From contig DATLGL010000015.1 of assembly GCA_035540495.1 (NCBI GenBank), forward strand, positions 137,572-201,571: a DNA stretch of 64,000 bases, written 5' to 3'. The notes beneath the pieces were generated by a model. That model made no database searches, was not told the DNA's origin, and saw only the letters and a program-made list of their open reading frames with translations. Every line of letters starts with the position of its first letter. Within the stretch, counting starts at the first letter, position 1. Below are positions 42,868-50,787 of the stretch, in pieces. The stretch comes from DASVEG01 sp035540495. GTDB taxonomy: Bacteria; Actinomycetota; Acidimicrobiia; Acidimicrobiales; CADCTF01. A program made the position numbers and the translations under genes.

Positions 42868-43653
42868 TCAGGCCTTGGCGCCGTGACGCCCGGCGCCGGC
42901 GGCGAAGCGACTCGCTCCCTCTCTCGTCTCGCCCGACCGGATGACCTCGAGGCCGAGCTCGGTCTCCCGCGCCAGCGCGTCGTCGACCGACAGGTCCCAC
43001 TGCTCGTAGGCCGATCGTCGGTCGGACCGCATGCACCGCTGAGGGAGCTCGCTCAGCTCGTGGGCGAGGGCGACCGCGTCATCGAGCGCGCGCCCCGGGT
43101 CGCTGAGGCGATTCGCGAGGCCCATCCGCTGGGCCTCGTCGCCGGACACGCCGCGCCCGGTGAGGATCAGGTCGATCGCGTGCGAGTGGCCGATCAGCCG
43201 CGGGAGCCGGATGGTGCCGCCGTCGATGAGTGGCACGCCCCAGCGCCGGCAGTAGACGCCGAAGATCGCGTCGCGCGCGGCCACGCGCATGTCGCACCAC
43301 AGCGCGAGCTCGAGGCCGCCGGCAACCGCGTGTCCCTCGACCGCGGCGATCACGGGCTTCGACAGGAACATGCGACTCGGCCCCATCGGCCCGTCTCGGG
43401 ACACGTCGGCTTCGACCCGGTTGCCCCGCCCGTCGCTGATCGCCTTGAGGTCGGCACCGGCGCAGAACGTTCCGCCTGCGCCGGTGAGCACTGCAACCGA
43501 CTGCGCCTCGTCGTCGTCGAAGGACCGGAACGCCTCTGCGAGCGCGGCGGCGGTCGGGCCGTCGACGGCGTTCCGCACCTGCGGGCGGTCGATCGTGACG
43601 ATGGTGACGGGTCCGTCGGTCTCGACGCGGACGGTGTCGGACGGGGCGCTCAT
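42868..43653 (-). CDS. Enoyl-CoA hydratase/isomerase (crotonase) family protein
   Basis: A 261-residue crotonase. Motifs are TIDRPQVRNAVDGPTAAALAE, GAGGTFCAGADLKAIS (oxyanion hole), and EGHAVAGGLELALWCDMRVA, then GVYCRRWGVPLIDGGTIRLP. The second catalytic glutamate of true hydratases is not evident in the RRWGVPLIDGG segment, so isomerase or another crotonase activity is possible. Start ATG 43653 follows GATGAT by seven bases; ATGs at 43662 and 43665 are alternatives. Divergent from yjbQ with only 18 bases between starts. Confidence 0.88.
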   Translation of the reverse strand: MSAPSDTVRVETDGPVTIVTIDRPQVRNAVDGPTAAALAEAFRSFDDDEAQSVAVLTGAGGTFCAGADLKAISDGRGNRVEADVSRDGPMGPSRMFLSKPVIAAVEGHAVAGGLELALWCDMRVAARDAIFGVYCRRWGVPLIDGGTIRLPRLIGHSHAIDLILTGRGVSGDEAQRMGLANRLSDPGRALDDAVALAHELSELPQRCMRSDRRSAYEQWDLSVDDALARETELGLEVIRSGETREGASRFAAGAGRHGAKA

Positions 43654-43671
43654 GGGGGTCATCATCTCGCG

Positions 43672-44073
43672 ATGGATTCGACCGAGCTCCGCATCGACAC
43701 GTCGGCGACGCCTCTCTACGACCTGACACGCGACGTTCGCGACTTCTGCCGCGGGCGTGGCGACGGGCTCGTCCACGTCTTCGCTCCGCACGCGACGGCG
43801 GGCATCGCGTTGATCGAGCTCGGCGCCGGGTCGGAGCCCGATCTGCTGGAGACGCTTGGCCGCGTGCTGCCTCGCGACGACCGGTGGGTCCACCGCCACG
43901 GCTCGCCCGGCCACGGTGCCGACCACGTCCTCCCGGCGATCGTCGCCCCGTTCGTCGTCGTGCCCGTGCTCGACGGCGAGATCGCGCTCGGCACGTGGCA
44001 GCACGTCGTCTTCGTCGACCTCAACGACGACAACCCGTCGCGCAAGGTCCGCCTGTCGTTCCTCGCGGGCTGA
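43672..44073 (+). CDS. yjbQ: YjbQ/UPF0047 family protein
   Basis: A 133-residue protein of the UPF0047 family: LVHVFAPHATAGIALIE, the histidine-rich HRHGSPGHGADHVLPAIVAP, and DGEIALGTWQHVVFVDLN. Conserved histidines and cysteine-free pockets bind phosphate or metal; E. coli YjbQ has weak thiamine-phosphate synthase activity. It is near the TPP-controlled cytX but not in its operon. CATCAT, six bases, ATG suggests a weak leaderless promoter facing that of the crotonase gene. Confidence 0.9.
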   Translation: MDSTELRIDTSATPLYDLTRDVRDFCRGRGDGLVHVFAPHATAGIALIELGAGSEPDLLETLGRVLPRDDRWVHRHGSPGHGADHVLPAIVAPFVVVPVLDGEIALGTWQHVVFVDLNDDNPSRKVRLSFLAG

Positions 44074-44121
44074 GGTTCGACGCGCACCCGACGCGGAGCT
44101 CACGCGGACGCCGTGCTGGCG

Positions 44122-45441
44122 TCAGCGGTCGGCGCCGACGACCTGCCACCCCTCGCCGCGGAAGCGGGCGACGTTCCCCAGCAACCGGGCCACCATCAGC
44201 CCGGCGAGCGCGGCCCACAGCCACAGGAGGCCCGCGTCGCTCGCACGGACGACCACCGCGATCGGGAGGAAGACCAGCAGCGAGCTCGCAGCCATCGCTC
44301 CAGCGAGGTAGCGCAGGTCGCCCGCGCCGATGAGCACCCCGTCGAGGACGAACACCACGGCGTTGATCGGCTGCAGGAGAGCGACGACGATCAGCACGTC
44401 GAGGGCGAGGTCGATGACCCGCTGGTCGTCGGTGAAGGCCGGCGCGAGCAGGGGCCGCAGCGCGATCACCAGCGCTGCGAAGGTGCACCCGGCGACGACG
44501 CCCCACTGCACCATCCGGCGCGACGCGTGTCGTGCGCCCGCGGCGTCACCGGCACCGAGCAGGCGTCCGACCATCGCCTGGCCGGCGATCGCGATGGCGT
44601 CGAGCACCAGCGCGAGGAAGCTCCACAGCTGGAAGGCGATCTGGTGCGCTCCGAGCGGCACCTCGCCGAACCTCGATGCGACGGCCGTCGCTACGGCCAG
44701 CGCGGCGAGGAGCGACCCGGTCCGGAGGAAGAGCGCCTGCCCGACCACGACGAGACGTCGCAGGCGGGCCGGATCGAGCGCCCACGCGACGCCGGCGGCG
44801 ACGACGCTCCGGAACACGACGCCGAGGTACACGATCGCAGCGCACACCTGCGCGATCACGGTGGCGAGGGCCGATGCGCCGATCCCCCGGTCGAAGCCGT
44901 AGATGAGGACGACTTCGATCACCAGGTTGATCACGTTCGACCCGACCGCGATGACGAGCGTCGTCTTCGTGTCCTGCAGTCCCCGGAGGTACCCGACGCC
45001 GACGAGGGCGAGCAGGACCGCGGGAGCACCCAGGGCGCTGATCCGCAGGTAGGTGATCGCGTGCTCGCGCACCTCGGCGGTGGGTCCGAAGAGGTCGATC
45101 GCGCCGGGCGCGAACACGACGCCGGCTGCGGCGAGCACGATCCCGAGCCCGGCGGCGAGCCAGACCCCTTGGACGGCGTGCTGCGCCGCCGCCGCCCGCT
45201 GATCGGCGCCGACGAAGCGGGCGACGGCCGCCGTCGTGCCGTAGGCGAGGAAGTTGAACAGGAAGAAGGCGGTCGTCAGCACCGTGCCTGCGATGGCCAG
45301 GCCGCCCAGTTGCGGTGTTCCGAGATGGCCGACGACGGCCGTGTCCGTGAGGACGTACAGCGGCTCGGCCGCCAGCGCCCCCAGAGCAGGCACCGCGAGC
45401 CGCAGGATCTCGCGGTCGGCGGGATGGCGGAGCGCTGGCAC
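44122..45441 (-). CDS. MATE family efflux transporter, DinF-like
   Basis: A 439-residue transporter with 12 predicted helices. The N-terminal DREILRLAVPALGALAAEPL, YVLTDTAVVGHLGTPQLGGL and FLFNFLAYGTTAAVARFVGA are typical of DinF-type MATE proteins, which export organic cations by sodium or proton antiport. GTG 45441 is preferred because the protein then begins as its relatives do; an ATG at 45474 would overlap the divergent gene's start. A minus-strand TATCCT (45453-45458) stands 11 bases upstream. Confidence 0.88.
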   Translation of the reverse strand: MPALRHPADREILRLAVPALGALAAEPLYVLTDTAVVGHLGTPQLGGLAIAGTVLTTAFFLFNFLAYGTTAAVARFVGADQRAAAAQHAVQGVWLAAGLGIVLAAAGVVFAPGAIDLFGPTAEVREHAITYLRISALGAPAVLLALVGVGYLRGLQDTKTTLVIAVGSNVINLVIEVVLIYGFDRGIGASALATVIAQVCAAIVYLGVVFRSVVAAGVAWALDPARLRRLVVVGQALFLRTGSLLAALAVATAVASRFGEVPLGAHQIAFQLWSFLALVLDAIAIAGQAMVGRLLGAGDAAGARHASRRMVQWGVVAGCTFAALVIALRPLLAPAFTDDQRVIDLALDVLIVVALLQPINAVVFVLDGVLIGAGDLRYLAGAMAASSLLVFLPIAVVVRASDAGLLWLWAALAGLMVARLLGNVARFRGEGWQVVGADR

Positions 45442-45463
45442 GGCGACGGGGAAGGATATGCCC

Positions 45464-45694
45464 GTGCCCCGCACCTACCGGTTCTACGGACTCACCGAAG
45501 CGGGCGCGCGCGAGCTGTCCGAAGCCCTGAACGAGGACGGCATGATCGCCGCCGCGCTGCCGCCCGGTTCGCGTCCGCTCGCGGGGTGGGTGGTCGAAGC
45601 TGACGGGACCGAAGACCGCTCGGAGGGACTCCTCGAGATGCTCGCCGGCTTCTACGGCGGCACCTACGAGGGCGAAGACCTCGCCGGCGCCTGA
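45464..45694 (+). CDS. Small hypothetical protein upstream of the HTH/Clp-N gene
   Basis: A 76-residue protein (YRFYGLTEAGARELSEALN, ...ADGTEDRSEGLLEMLAGFYGG). GTG 45464 is chosen over ATG 45458 because GAAGGA at 45451-45456 is correctly spaced only for the GTG. It resembles small conserved actinobacterial proteins without assigned function. Its stop lies one base before the first palindromic operator of the next gene. Confidence 0.62.
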   Translation: MPRTYRFYGLTEAGARELSEALNEDGMIAAALPPGSRPLAGWVVEADGTEDRSEGLLEMLAGFYGGTYEGEDLAGA

Positions 45695-45695
45695 C

Positions 45696-45712
45696 GTCAA
45701 TCTGCCATTGAC
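45696..45712. promoter_or_regulatory. Operator copy 1, GTCAA-N7-TTGAC
   Basis: GTCAATCTGCCATTGAC. The right arm forms the -35 box TTGACG (45708-45713) of the HTH/Clp-N gene. The same 5-7-5 palindrome recurs 29 bases downstream. Confidence 0.7.
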
Positions 45713-45724
45713 GCTCGGCCGTTC

Positions 45725-45741
45725 GTCAACGCACACTTGAC
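45725..45741. promoter_or_regulatory. Operator copy 2, GTCAA-N7-TTGAC, over -10 and start
   Basis: GTCAACGCACACTTGAC. It covers the -10 sequence CACACT (45732-45737, 18 bases after TTGACG), which is six bases from ATG 45744. A protein bound here would block RNA polymerase. Confidence 0.7.
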
Positions 45742-45743
45742 GC

Positions 45744-46424
45744 ATGGACCTCGACCAGCTGATCCGTCTTGTCCGTGACCGCGCCGACGACCCCTCGCCC
45801 CTCGGCCTCGTCCACGCCGCCGTGGCCGTGAGCGACGACGTGACTGCAGTGGCCGACGCCGTCGTCAGCCACTACGTCGAGCAGGCGAGGAACGCAGGGC
45901 ACTCGTGGGCCGAGATCGGCGGAGCGCTCGGCGTGTCGAAGCAGGCCGTGCACCAGAAGTTCGTGAAGCAGGCCGCGTCGTTCAGCTTCGGCAGTCGCTT
46001 CACCGGACGGGCCAGGACCGCCCTCGACAACGCCCAAGCCGAGGCGCGCGGGCTCGATCACAACTTCGTCGGCACCGAGCACCTGCTCCTCGGCATCCTG
46101 CGTGACCGGGACGCGGTCGCCACCAAGGCGCTGGAGCGGCTCGGGGTCTCGCCGCCTCCCGTCCAACAGGCGATCGAGTCGATGATCGGTCGAGGGCCGC
46201 AACGCGTGCACGGCGACCAACCGCTCACGCCGAGAGCGGTGCGGGCGCTCGAACGTTCGCTGTCGGAAGCGCTCAAGATGGGCCACAACTACATCGGCAC
46301 GGAGCACCTGCTGCTCGGCCTCGTCGGCGAGAAGGACGGCGTCGCGGCGCGCGTGCTGAAGGATCTCGGCGTCAAGAAGGGCGCGTTGGTGCAGACGATC
46401 GCCCAGCTGGTGGCTACTGGTTGA
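45744..46424 (+). CDS. HTH protein with two Clp N-terminal repeats, candidate autoregulator
   Basis: A 226-residue protein. Residues 53-76 (HSWAEIGGALGVSKQAVHQK) form a helix-turn-helix. Residues 84-145 and 160-222 are two Clp-N repeats: HNFVGTEHLLLGILRDRDAV and HNYIGTEHLLLGLVGEKDGV match the ClpC N-terminal domain, which binds adaptors and, in some species, phosphoarginine. There is no AAA+ module. The promoter carries two identical palindromes, one forming the -35 box and one covering -10, and the mRNA should be leaderless. I infer a transcriptional regulator that senses a ClpC-type ligand and represses itself; target genes beyond this one are unknown. Confidence 0.85.
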   Translation: MDLDQLIRLVRDRADDPSPLGLVHAAVAVSDDVTAVADAVVSHYVEQARNAGHSWAEIGGALGVSKQAVHQKFVKQAASFSFGSRFTGRARTALDNAQAEARGLDHNFVGTEHLLLGILRDRDAVATKALERLGVSPPPVQQAIESMIGRGPQRVHGDQPLTPRAVRALERSLSEALKMGHNYIGTEHLLLGLVGEKDGVAARVLKDLGVKKGALVQTIAQLVATG

Positions 46425-46430
46425 GCTGCG

Positions 46431-47975
46431 TCAGTTGACGCCGCGGTCGCGGCCGGCCCAGAACGGCTCGCGGAGCTTGAACTTCTGGAGCTTGCCGGTG
46501 GCGGTACGAGCGAGCTCGGTGCGGAACTCGATCGACGTCGGGCACTTGTAGTGAGCCATCCGTCCGCGGCAGTGCTCGATCAGCTCCGCCTCCGTCGCCG
46601 ACTGCCCCTCACGGAGCACGACGAGCGCCTTCACCGTCTCGCCCCACTTCTCGTCGGGCACGCCGATCACCGCGCACTCGGCGACGGCAGGGTGCTGGAA
46701 CAGGCAGTCTTCGACCTCGATCGACGAGACGTTCTCGCCGCCGGAGATGATCACGTCCTTCTTCCGGTCGGCGATCACGACGTAGGGTCCGTCGAGGTAG
46801 CCGCCGTCGCCGGTGTGGAACCACCCACCGTCGAGTGCCTTGGCCGACTCCTCCGGCTGGTTCCAGTAGCCCTCGAACACGTGGTTCGACTTGGCGAGCA
46901 CCTCGCCCTCGTCGTCGACCCTGACCTTCACCCCCACGCACGGCACCCCGGCGCGTGAGAGCAGGCGAGCCCGCTCCGCGGAGTCGAGCTCGTCCCACTC
47001 GGAGCGAGCCCGGTTCATCGTGAGCAGCGGCGCCGTCTCGGTGAGGCCGTAGATCTGGATGAACTCCCAGCCCAGCTCGGTCTCGACCCGTTCGATCGTC
47101 TTCGACGGCGGGGGCGCGCCCGCGACCACCATCCGCACACGATCGCGGCCCGGGATCTCCTCGCCCCGTTCTCGCCGCGCGGACGCGGCGTCGAGGATCG
47201 CGGCGACGACCGCGGGAGCGCCGCACAACAGCGTCACGCCGTGCTCGTCGATCCGGCGAAGGATGTCTTCGCCGTCGACCTTCCGGAGCACGATCTGCTT
47301 CACGCCCATGGTCGTGCACGCGTACGGCATCCCCCACCCATTGGCGTGGAACATCGGGAGGGTGTGGAGGTACACGTCGCGATCGGTCACCGTTGCGTGC
47401 CAGCCGAAGCTCATCGCGTTGAGCACGTTGTTGCGGTGCGTCAGCTGCACGCCCTTCGGGCGCGCCGTCGTTCCCGACGTGTAGTTGATCGTCGCCGTCG
47501 CGTCCTCGTCGGGCTCCCATGCCTGCGGCTGGGCCGACGGATCGTCGGCGAACAGCTCGGCATCGGCGGTGCCGTCGAGGAGGATGCGCTCCTTCGCGGT
47601 GACACCGGCGAGCGCTTCGTCGAGCTCGGGATCGATCAGGAGCACCGAAGCGCCCGAGTGGTCGACGATGTAGTTGACCTCTTCCGCGTTGAGCCGGAAG
47701 TTGACCGGAACGAGGACGCGCCCGAAGCCACTGACGCCGTAGAAGGCGATGAGGAACCGGGCTGCGTTCTGGCTGACGATCGCGACCCGCTCGCCCTGCT
47801 CCACGCCCATCCGATCGAGTGCCGCAGCCATCGTCCGTGCGCGGCGGTGGAGCTCGCTGTAGGTGATCGAACCGAGCGACCCCGGGCGTCCGGGCTCGTC
47901 GACGACCGCGATCCGGTCGCCGTAGACGAAGTCGGCCCGCTCCAGGAAATCTCCGACGGTCAGCGGCACGCGCAT
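46431..47975 (-). CDS. Acyl-CoA synthetase (AMP-binding, long-chain fatty acid--CoA ligase type)
   Basis: A 514-residue adenylate-forming enzyme. Motifs are NYTSGTTARPKGVQLTH (phosphate loop), IQIYGLTETAPLLTMNRA (acceptor region), GWFHTGDGGYLDG and VIADRKKDVIISGGENVSS, and the C-terminal TATGKLQKFKLR with the catalytic lysine. It activates a carboxylic acid to its CoA thioester via an acyl-adenylate. The sequence resembles FadD3/medium- to long-chain ligases; exact chain length is open. It stands alone and converges on the HTH/Clp-N gene with a seven-base gap. Confidence 0.93.
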   Translation of the reverse strand: MRVPLTVGDFLERADFVYGDRIAVVDEPGRPGSLGSITYSELHRRARTMAAALDRMGVEQGERVAIVSQNAARFLIAFYGVSGFGRVLVPVNFRLNAEEVNYIVDHSGASVLLIDPELDEALAGVTAKERILLDGTADAELFADDPSAQPQAWEPDEDATATINYTSGTTARPKGVQLTHRNNVLNAMSFGWHATVTDRDVYLHTLPMFHANGWGMPYACTTMGVKQIVLRKVDGEDILRRIDEHGVTLLCGAPAVVAAILDAASARRERGEEIPGRDRVRMVVAGAPPPSKTIERVETELGWEFIQIYGLTETAPLLTMNRARSEWDELDSAERARLLSRAGVPCVGVKVRVDDEGEVLAKSNHVFEGYWNQPEESAKALDGGWFHTGDGGYLDGPYVVIADRKKDVIISGGENVSSIEVEDCLFQHPAVAECAVIGVPDEKWGETVKALVVLREGQSATEAELIEHCRGRMAHYKCPTSIEFRTELARTATGKLQKFKLREPFWAGRDRGVN

Positions 47976-48132
47976 GTGTTGATGCTCCCCTCCGTGTGTC
48001 GTCCGCCACAGTACAGAAGCCGTTTACAGCGGTCGCGCGTCGGCTAGAACTCCTCGGTCAATCGCTGTTGCCGCTCGCGTCCGTCGGGTTCCCGATCGAC
48101 GCCGGGTGGCCGGAAAGGTCATCTGGGGACTC

Positions 48133-48699
48133 ATGCGCCGCTTGGCGATGGGCGCCATCGTCGGCGTCCTCGCCTTCGCTTCACCCGTCGACACGTCGTC
48201 GGGGGAAGCATCCGAGACCGCCCGTCGTGGAGAGCGACCCCGCCGCGAGGTGCGGACGCTCACCACGTCGCTCTCGTCGACGCGAGCAGCCGCGTCGTCG
48301 ACGGCCGCCACGTTCACGTCGGTGGTCGGGCCGCAGCCGTCGGCGGAGGACGACGAGCAGGCGATGATCGAGGCCGCCCGGCATGACCGCCTCCGTGCGA
48401 CCCAGGCCGCCGACCGGCGCACCACCCGCAGCCGCGCCGCCGCGATGGCGGCCGCGAACCCCGACATCTGGCGAGCCCTCGGCGAGTGCGAGTCGCACAA
48501 CGACCCGCGAGCCGTGTCGAAGAGCGGCAAGTACCGGGGTGCCTTCCAGTTCTCGATCCCGACGTGGCGGAGCCTCGGCTACGGAGGCGACCCGATCGAC
48601 CACTCCTACGCGGAGCAACTCGCTGCGGCCAAGAAGCTGCAAGCGCGATCCGGCTGGGATCAGTGGCCGTCGTGTGCCCGCCGCCTCGGCCTCATCTGA
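48133..48699 (+). CDS. Secreted Rpf-like transglycosylase-domain protein
   Basis: A 188-residue protein. The N-terminal hydrophobic stretch (MRRLAMGAIVGVLAFASPVD) is a signal peptide or anchor; a Ser/Thr/Ala/Arg-rich linker (about 20-115) follows. The C-terminal 75 residues are a resuscitation-promoting-factor/transglycosylase-like domain: IWRALGECESHNDPRAVSKS with the catalytic glutamate, KYRGAFQFSIPTWRSLGYGG and WDQWPSCARRLGL. It should cleave peptidoglycan. TTTACA (near 48025) and a TAGAAC-like sequence 16 bases later may form its promoter; GGGGA precedes ATG 48133. Confidence 0.9.
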   Translation: MRRLAMGAIVGVLAFASPVDTSSGEASETARRGERPRREVRTLTTSLSSTRAAASSTAATFTSVVGPQPSAEDDEQAMIEAARHDRLRATQAADRRTTRSRAAAMAAANPDIWRALGECESHNDPRAVSKSGKYRGAFQFSIPTWRSLGYGGDPIDHSYAEQLAAAKKLQARSGWDQWPSCARRLGLI

Positions 48700-48710
48700 G
48701 GCATCCGAGG

Positions 48711-48748
48711 CTCAGCGGCTCAGCGGCTCAGCGGCTCTGGCTCAGCGG
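48711..48748. repeat. CTCAGCGG octamer repeat
   Basis: Three perfect head-to-tail copies of CTCAGCGG (48711-48734) and a fourth at 48741-48748, between the Rpf-like gene and the convergent coiled-coil gene. The last copy contains the coiled-coil stop codon. It looks like a slippage-prone microsatellite. Confidence 0.85.
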
Positions 48749-50757
48749 CCGAAGAGACGGCTGAAGCGGCGCCGGCGGGGACGGTCGAACGCATCCAACT
48801 CGGTCGCCTCGCCCGCGCCGGCGAGATCGACGACGTCGTCGAGGACGATCGGCTCGTCGACGCCACGATCACGGCGAGCCGACCCGATCAGCGGCGGCCG
48901 CTCGACCGGCAACATCCGAGGCGCGTGGGGCTGGCGAGGCTGCGGGGGCTCCGGCACCGCGTGCAAATCCGGTCGCTCGTCTCGAGCCGCGCCGTCGAAG
49001 GTCGCCTCGGCCGACTCGAGCGCCGGGAGCAGCTTCCGTGACCGCTCGAGGAGCTCGGCGAGGTCTTCACGTGCCGCGCGCAGATGGTCACGCGCCGGCG
49101 CGAGCTCGCCCGCGACGCGCTCGCGCAACACGTCGGCCTCGGCTTCGGCCTTCGCGAGCACCGCAGCTGCCTGCTCCTCGGCGTCGCGAAGGGTCCGAGC
49201 CAGCGCCTCCGCGGCCTGTGCCCGCACCAACGCGGCGTCGCTGGCGGCATCGCCCGCGACCGACGCAGCTTCGGTCCGCGCATCGTCGGCGATCCGCTCG
49301 GCTGCGGCGTGGCCCTCCGCGATGATGCGGCGGGCCTGCTCCTCGGCCGCAGCGAGGATCACCTCGCGCTCGGCGGCGATGCGGCTGTCCGCGTCCTCCT
49401 GCATGCGGACGACCGCTGCGCGTCCTTCGGCGACGAGCTGCTCGCTCCGCTGCTCGGCGTCCGCGACGAGCTCCTCGGTCCGGCGCCGCGCGTCCGCGAG
49501 CAGCTGATCGCGCTCACGCCGGGCCTCCCCCAGCATGGTGTCGCGCTGGCGAGCAGCCTCGGCCAGCATCTCGTCTCGGACCGCAGCAGCGGCAGCGTCT
49601 TCGGCCTCGACCAACTGACGGGCCGCAGCTTCCCGGGCCTGCGCCGCGAGCTCGGCTCCCGCGAGGATGCGGTCACGAACGGCGTCCGCAGCGTCGAGGG
49701 CTTCCAGCGCTGCGGCGTGGCGAGCACGGTCGACGATGTCGTGCCACTCCTCGTCGGCCTCGCGCAACCACTCGTCGGCCAGTGCCTTCGCATCGCCGAG
49801 GACGGCATCGCGGGCCGAGGCGAGCTCGTCGTAGCGGCGCTCGAGGTCGTCCTCGGCGGCCGACACCGCCGCCTCACGCGACGCCACTTGCGCCGCGAAC
49901 GCATCGAGCTCCGCTCGCCGCTCGGCCCACACTCGCTCGAACGCCGCCTCCCGCTCCGCGAGTGAGTCCTCGAAGGCTGCCCGGCGGCGCGAGATCTCCG
50001 CGTCGACCTCTTCGAGCTGGCGTGCCGCATCCGCGCGCAGCGCGCGACGACGCTCGATGGTCTCGGCCTCGAGCTCTTCGCGCCGCCGATCGACGTCGGC
50101 CTCGAAGGCGGCGCCGGCCGCGGCACGTTCGGCCTCGAACTCCTGGCGTCGGGCGGCGATCTCGGCTTCCAGAGCGCGCCGGCGATCACGGATCTCGGCG
50201 TCGGCCGCGGCGTGGCGGGCCGCGATGTCGTCGTCGAGCGCCTGGCGCGCGGCGGCGACCTGCTCGTCGAAGCGAGCCCGCATCCCGGCCAGCTCGCGTT
50301 CGGTTGCGAGGCGCAGCTCGTTGGCTTCGACACGAGCGTCCATGCGGCGCCGTGCCGCTTCGTCCTTCGCCGAGAGGACGATCTCCTCCGCCTCGCCCCG
50401 AAGCCGGGTGGCATCGGCGCGCGCGTCGGCGAGGATGCGCTCGACCTCCCGCTGCGAGCTGACGCGCGCAGCGGCGACGGCCTCGTTCGCGGCGTCGGCC
50501 ACGATCCGGGCGGCGTCGGCGTCCGCCGAGGTGTACAGGAGCCGCCGCTCGTGCTCCGCTTGGAGCCGCATCTTGATCAGGGCCTGGCCGGTCTCACCCT
50601 CGAGCTGGCGGATCGCGGCCTCGCGGCGTGCGACGGCTTCTTCCCGTTCCCGGAGCCGCTCCTCGACCGACGGCGCGCGAGCGGCAGGCGCGGGCCGGGG
50701 CAGGACGTCGTCGCCCCAGAACTCCAGCTGATCGTCGTCCGCGCCGGCCGAATGCAC
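48742..50757 (-). CDS. Giant coiled-coil protein, Scy/DivIVA-like architecture
   Basis: A 671-residue protein. After a short variable start (MHSAGADDDQLEFWGDDVLP), residues about 30-590 are an almost unbroken Ala/Glu/Arg-rich coiled coil with repeating units such as RRTEELVADAEQRSEQLVAE and ARRIIAEGHAAAERIADDAR. A Pro-rich linker and a conserved basic end (RPRRRRFSRLFGR) follow; this end could be an amphipathic membrane contact. Actinobacterial relatives of this kind (Scy, FilP, DivIVA) scaffold cell poles. It begins 30 bases after pilB on the same strand, so a role in placing the pilus ATPase is an inference from context. No enzymatic domain. Confidence 0.82.
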   Translation of the reverse strand: MHSAGADDDQLEFWGDDVLPRPAPAARAPSVEERLREREEAVARREAAIRQLEGETGQALIKMRLQAEHERRLLYTSADADAARIVADAANEAVAAARVSSQREVERILADARADATRLRGEAEEIVLSAKDEAARRRMDARVEANELRLATERELAGMRARFDEQVAAARQALDDDIAARHAAADAEIRDRRRALEAEIAARRQEFEAERAAAGAAFEADVDRRREELEAETIERRRALRADAARQLEEVDAEISRRRAAFEDSLAEREAAFERVWAERRAELDAFAAQVASREAAVSAAEDDLERRYDELASARDAVLGDAKALADEWLREADEEWHDIVDRARHAAALEALDAADAVRDRILAGAELAAQAREAAARQLVEAEDAAAAAVRDEMLAEAARQRDTMLGEARRERDQLLADARRRTEELVADAEQRSEQLVAEGRAAVVRMQEDADSRIAAEREVILAAAEEQARRIIAEGHAAAERIADDARTEAASVAGDAASDAALVRAQAAEALARTLRDAEEQAAAVLAKAEAEADVLRERVAGELAPARDHLRAAREDLAELLERSRKLLPALESAEATFDGAARDERPDLHAVPEPPQPRQPHAPRMLPVERPPLIGSARRDRGVDEPIVLDDVVDLAGAGEATELDAFDRPRRRRFSRLFGR

Positions 50758-50787
50758 CCTTTGATGATGCCGGATCTACCGCGCCGG

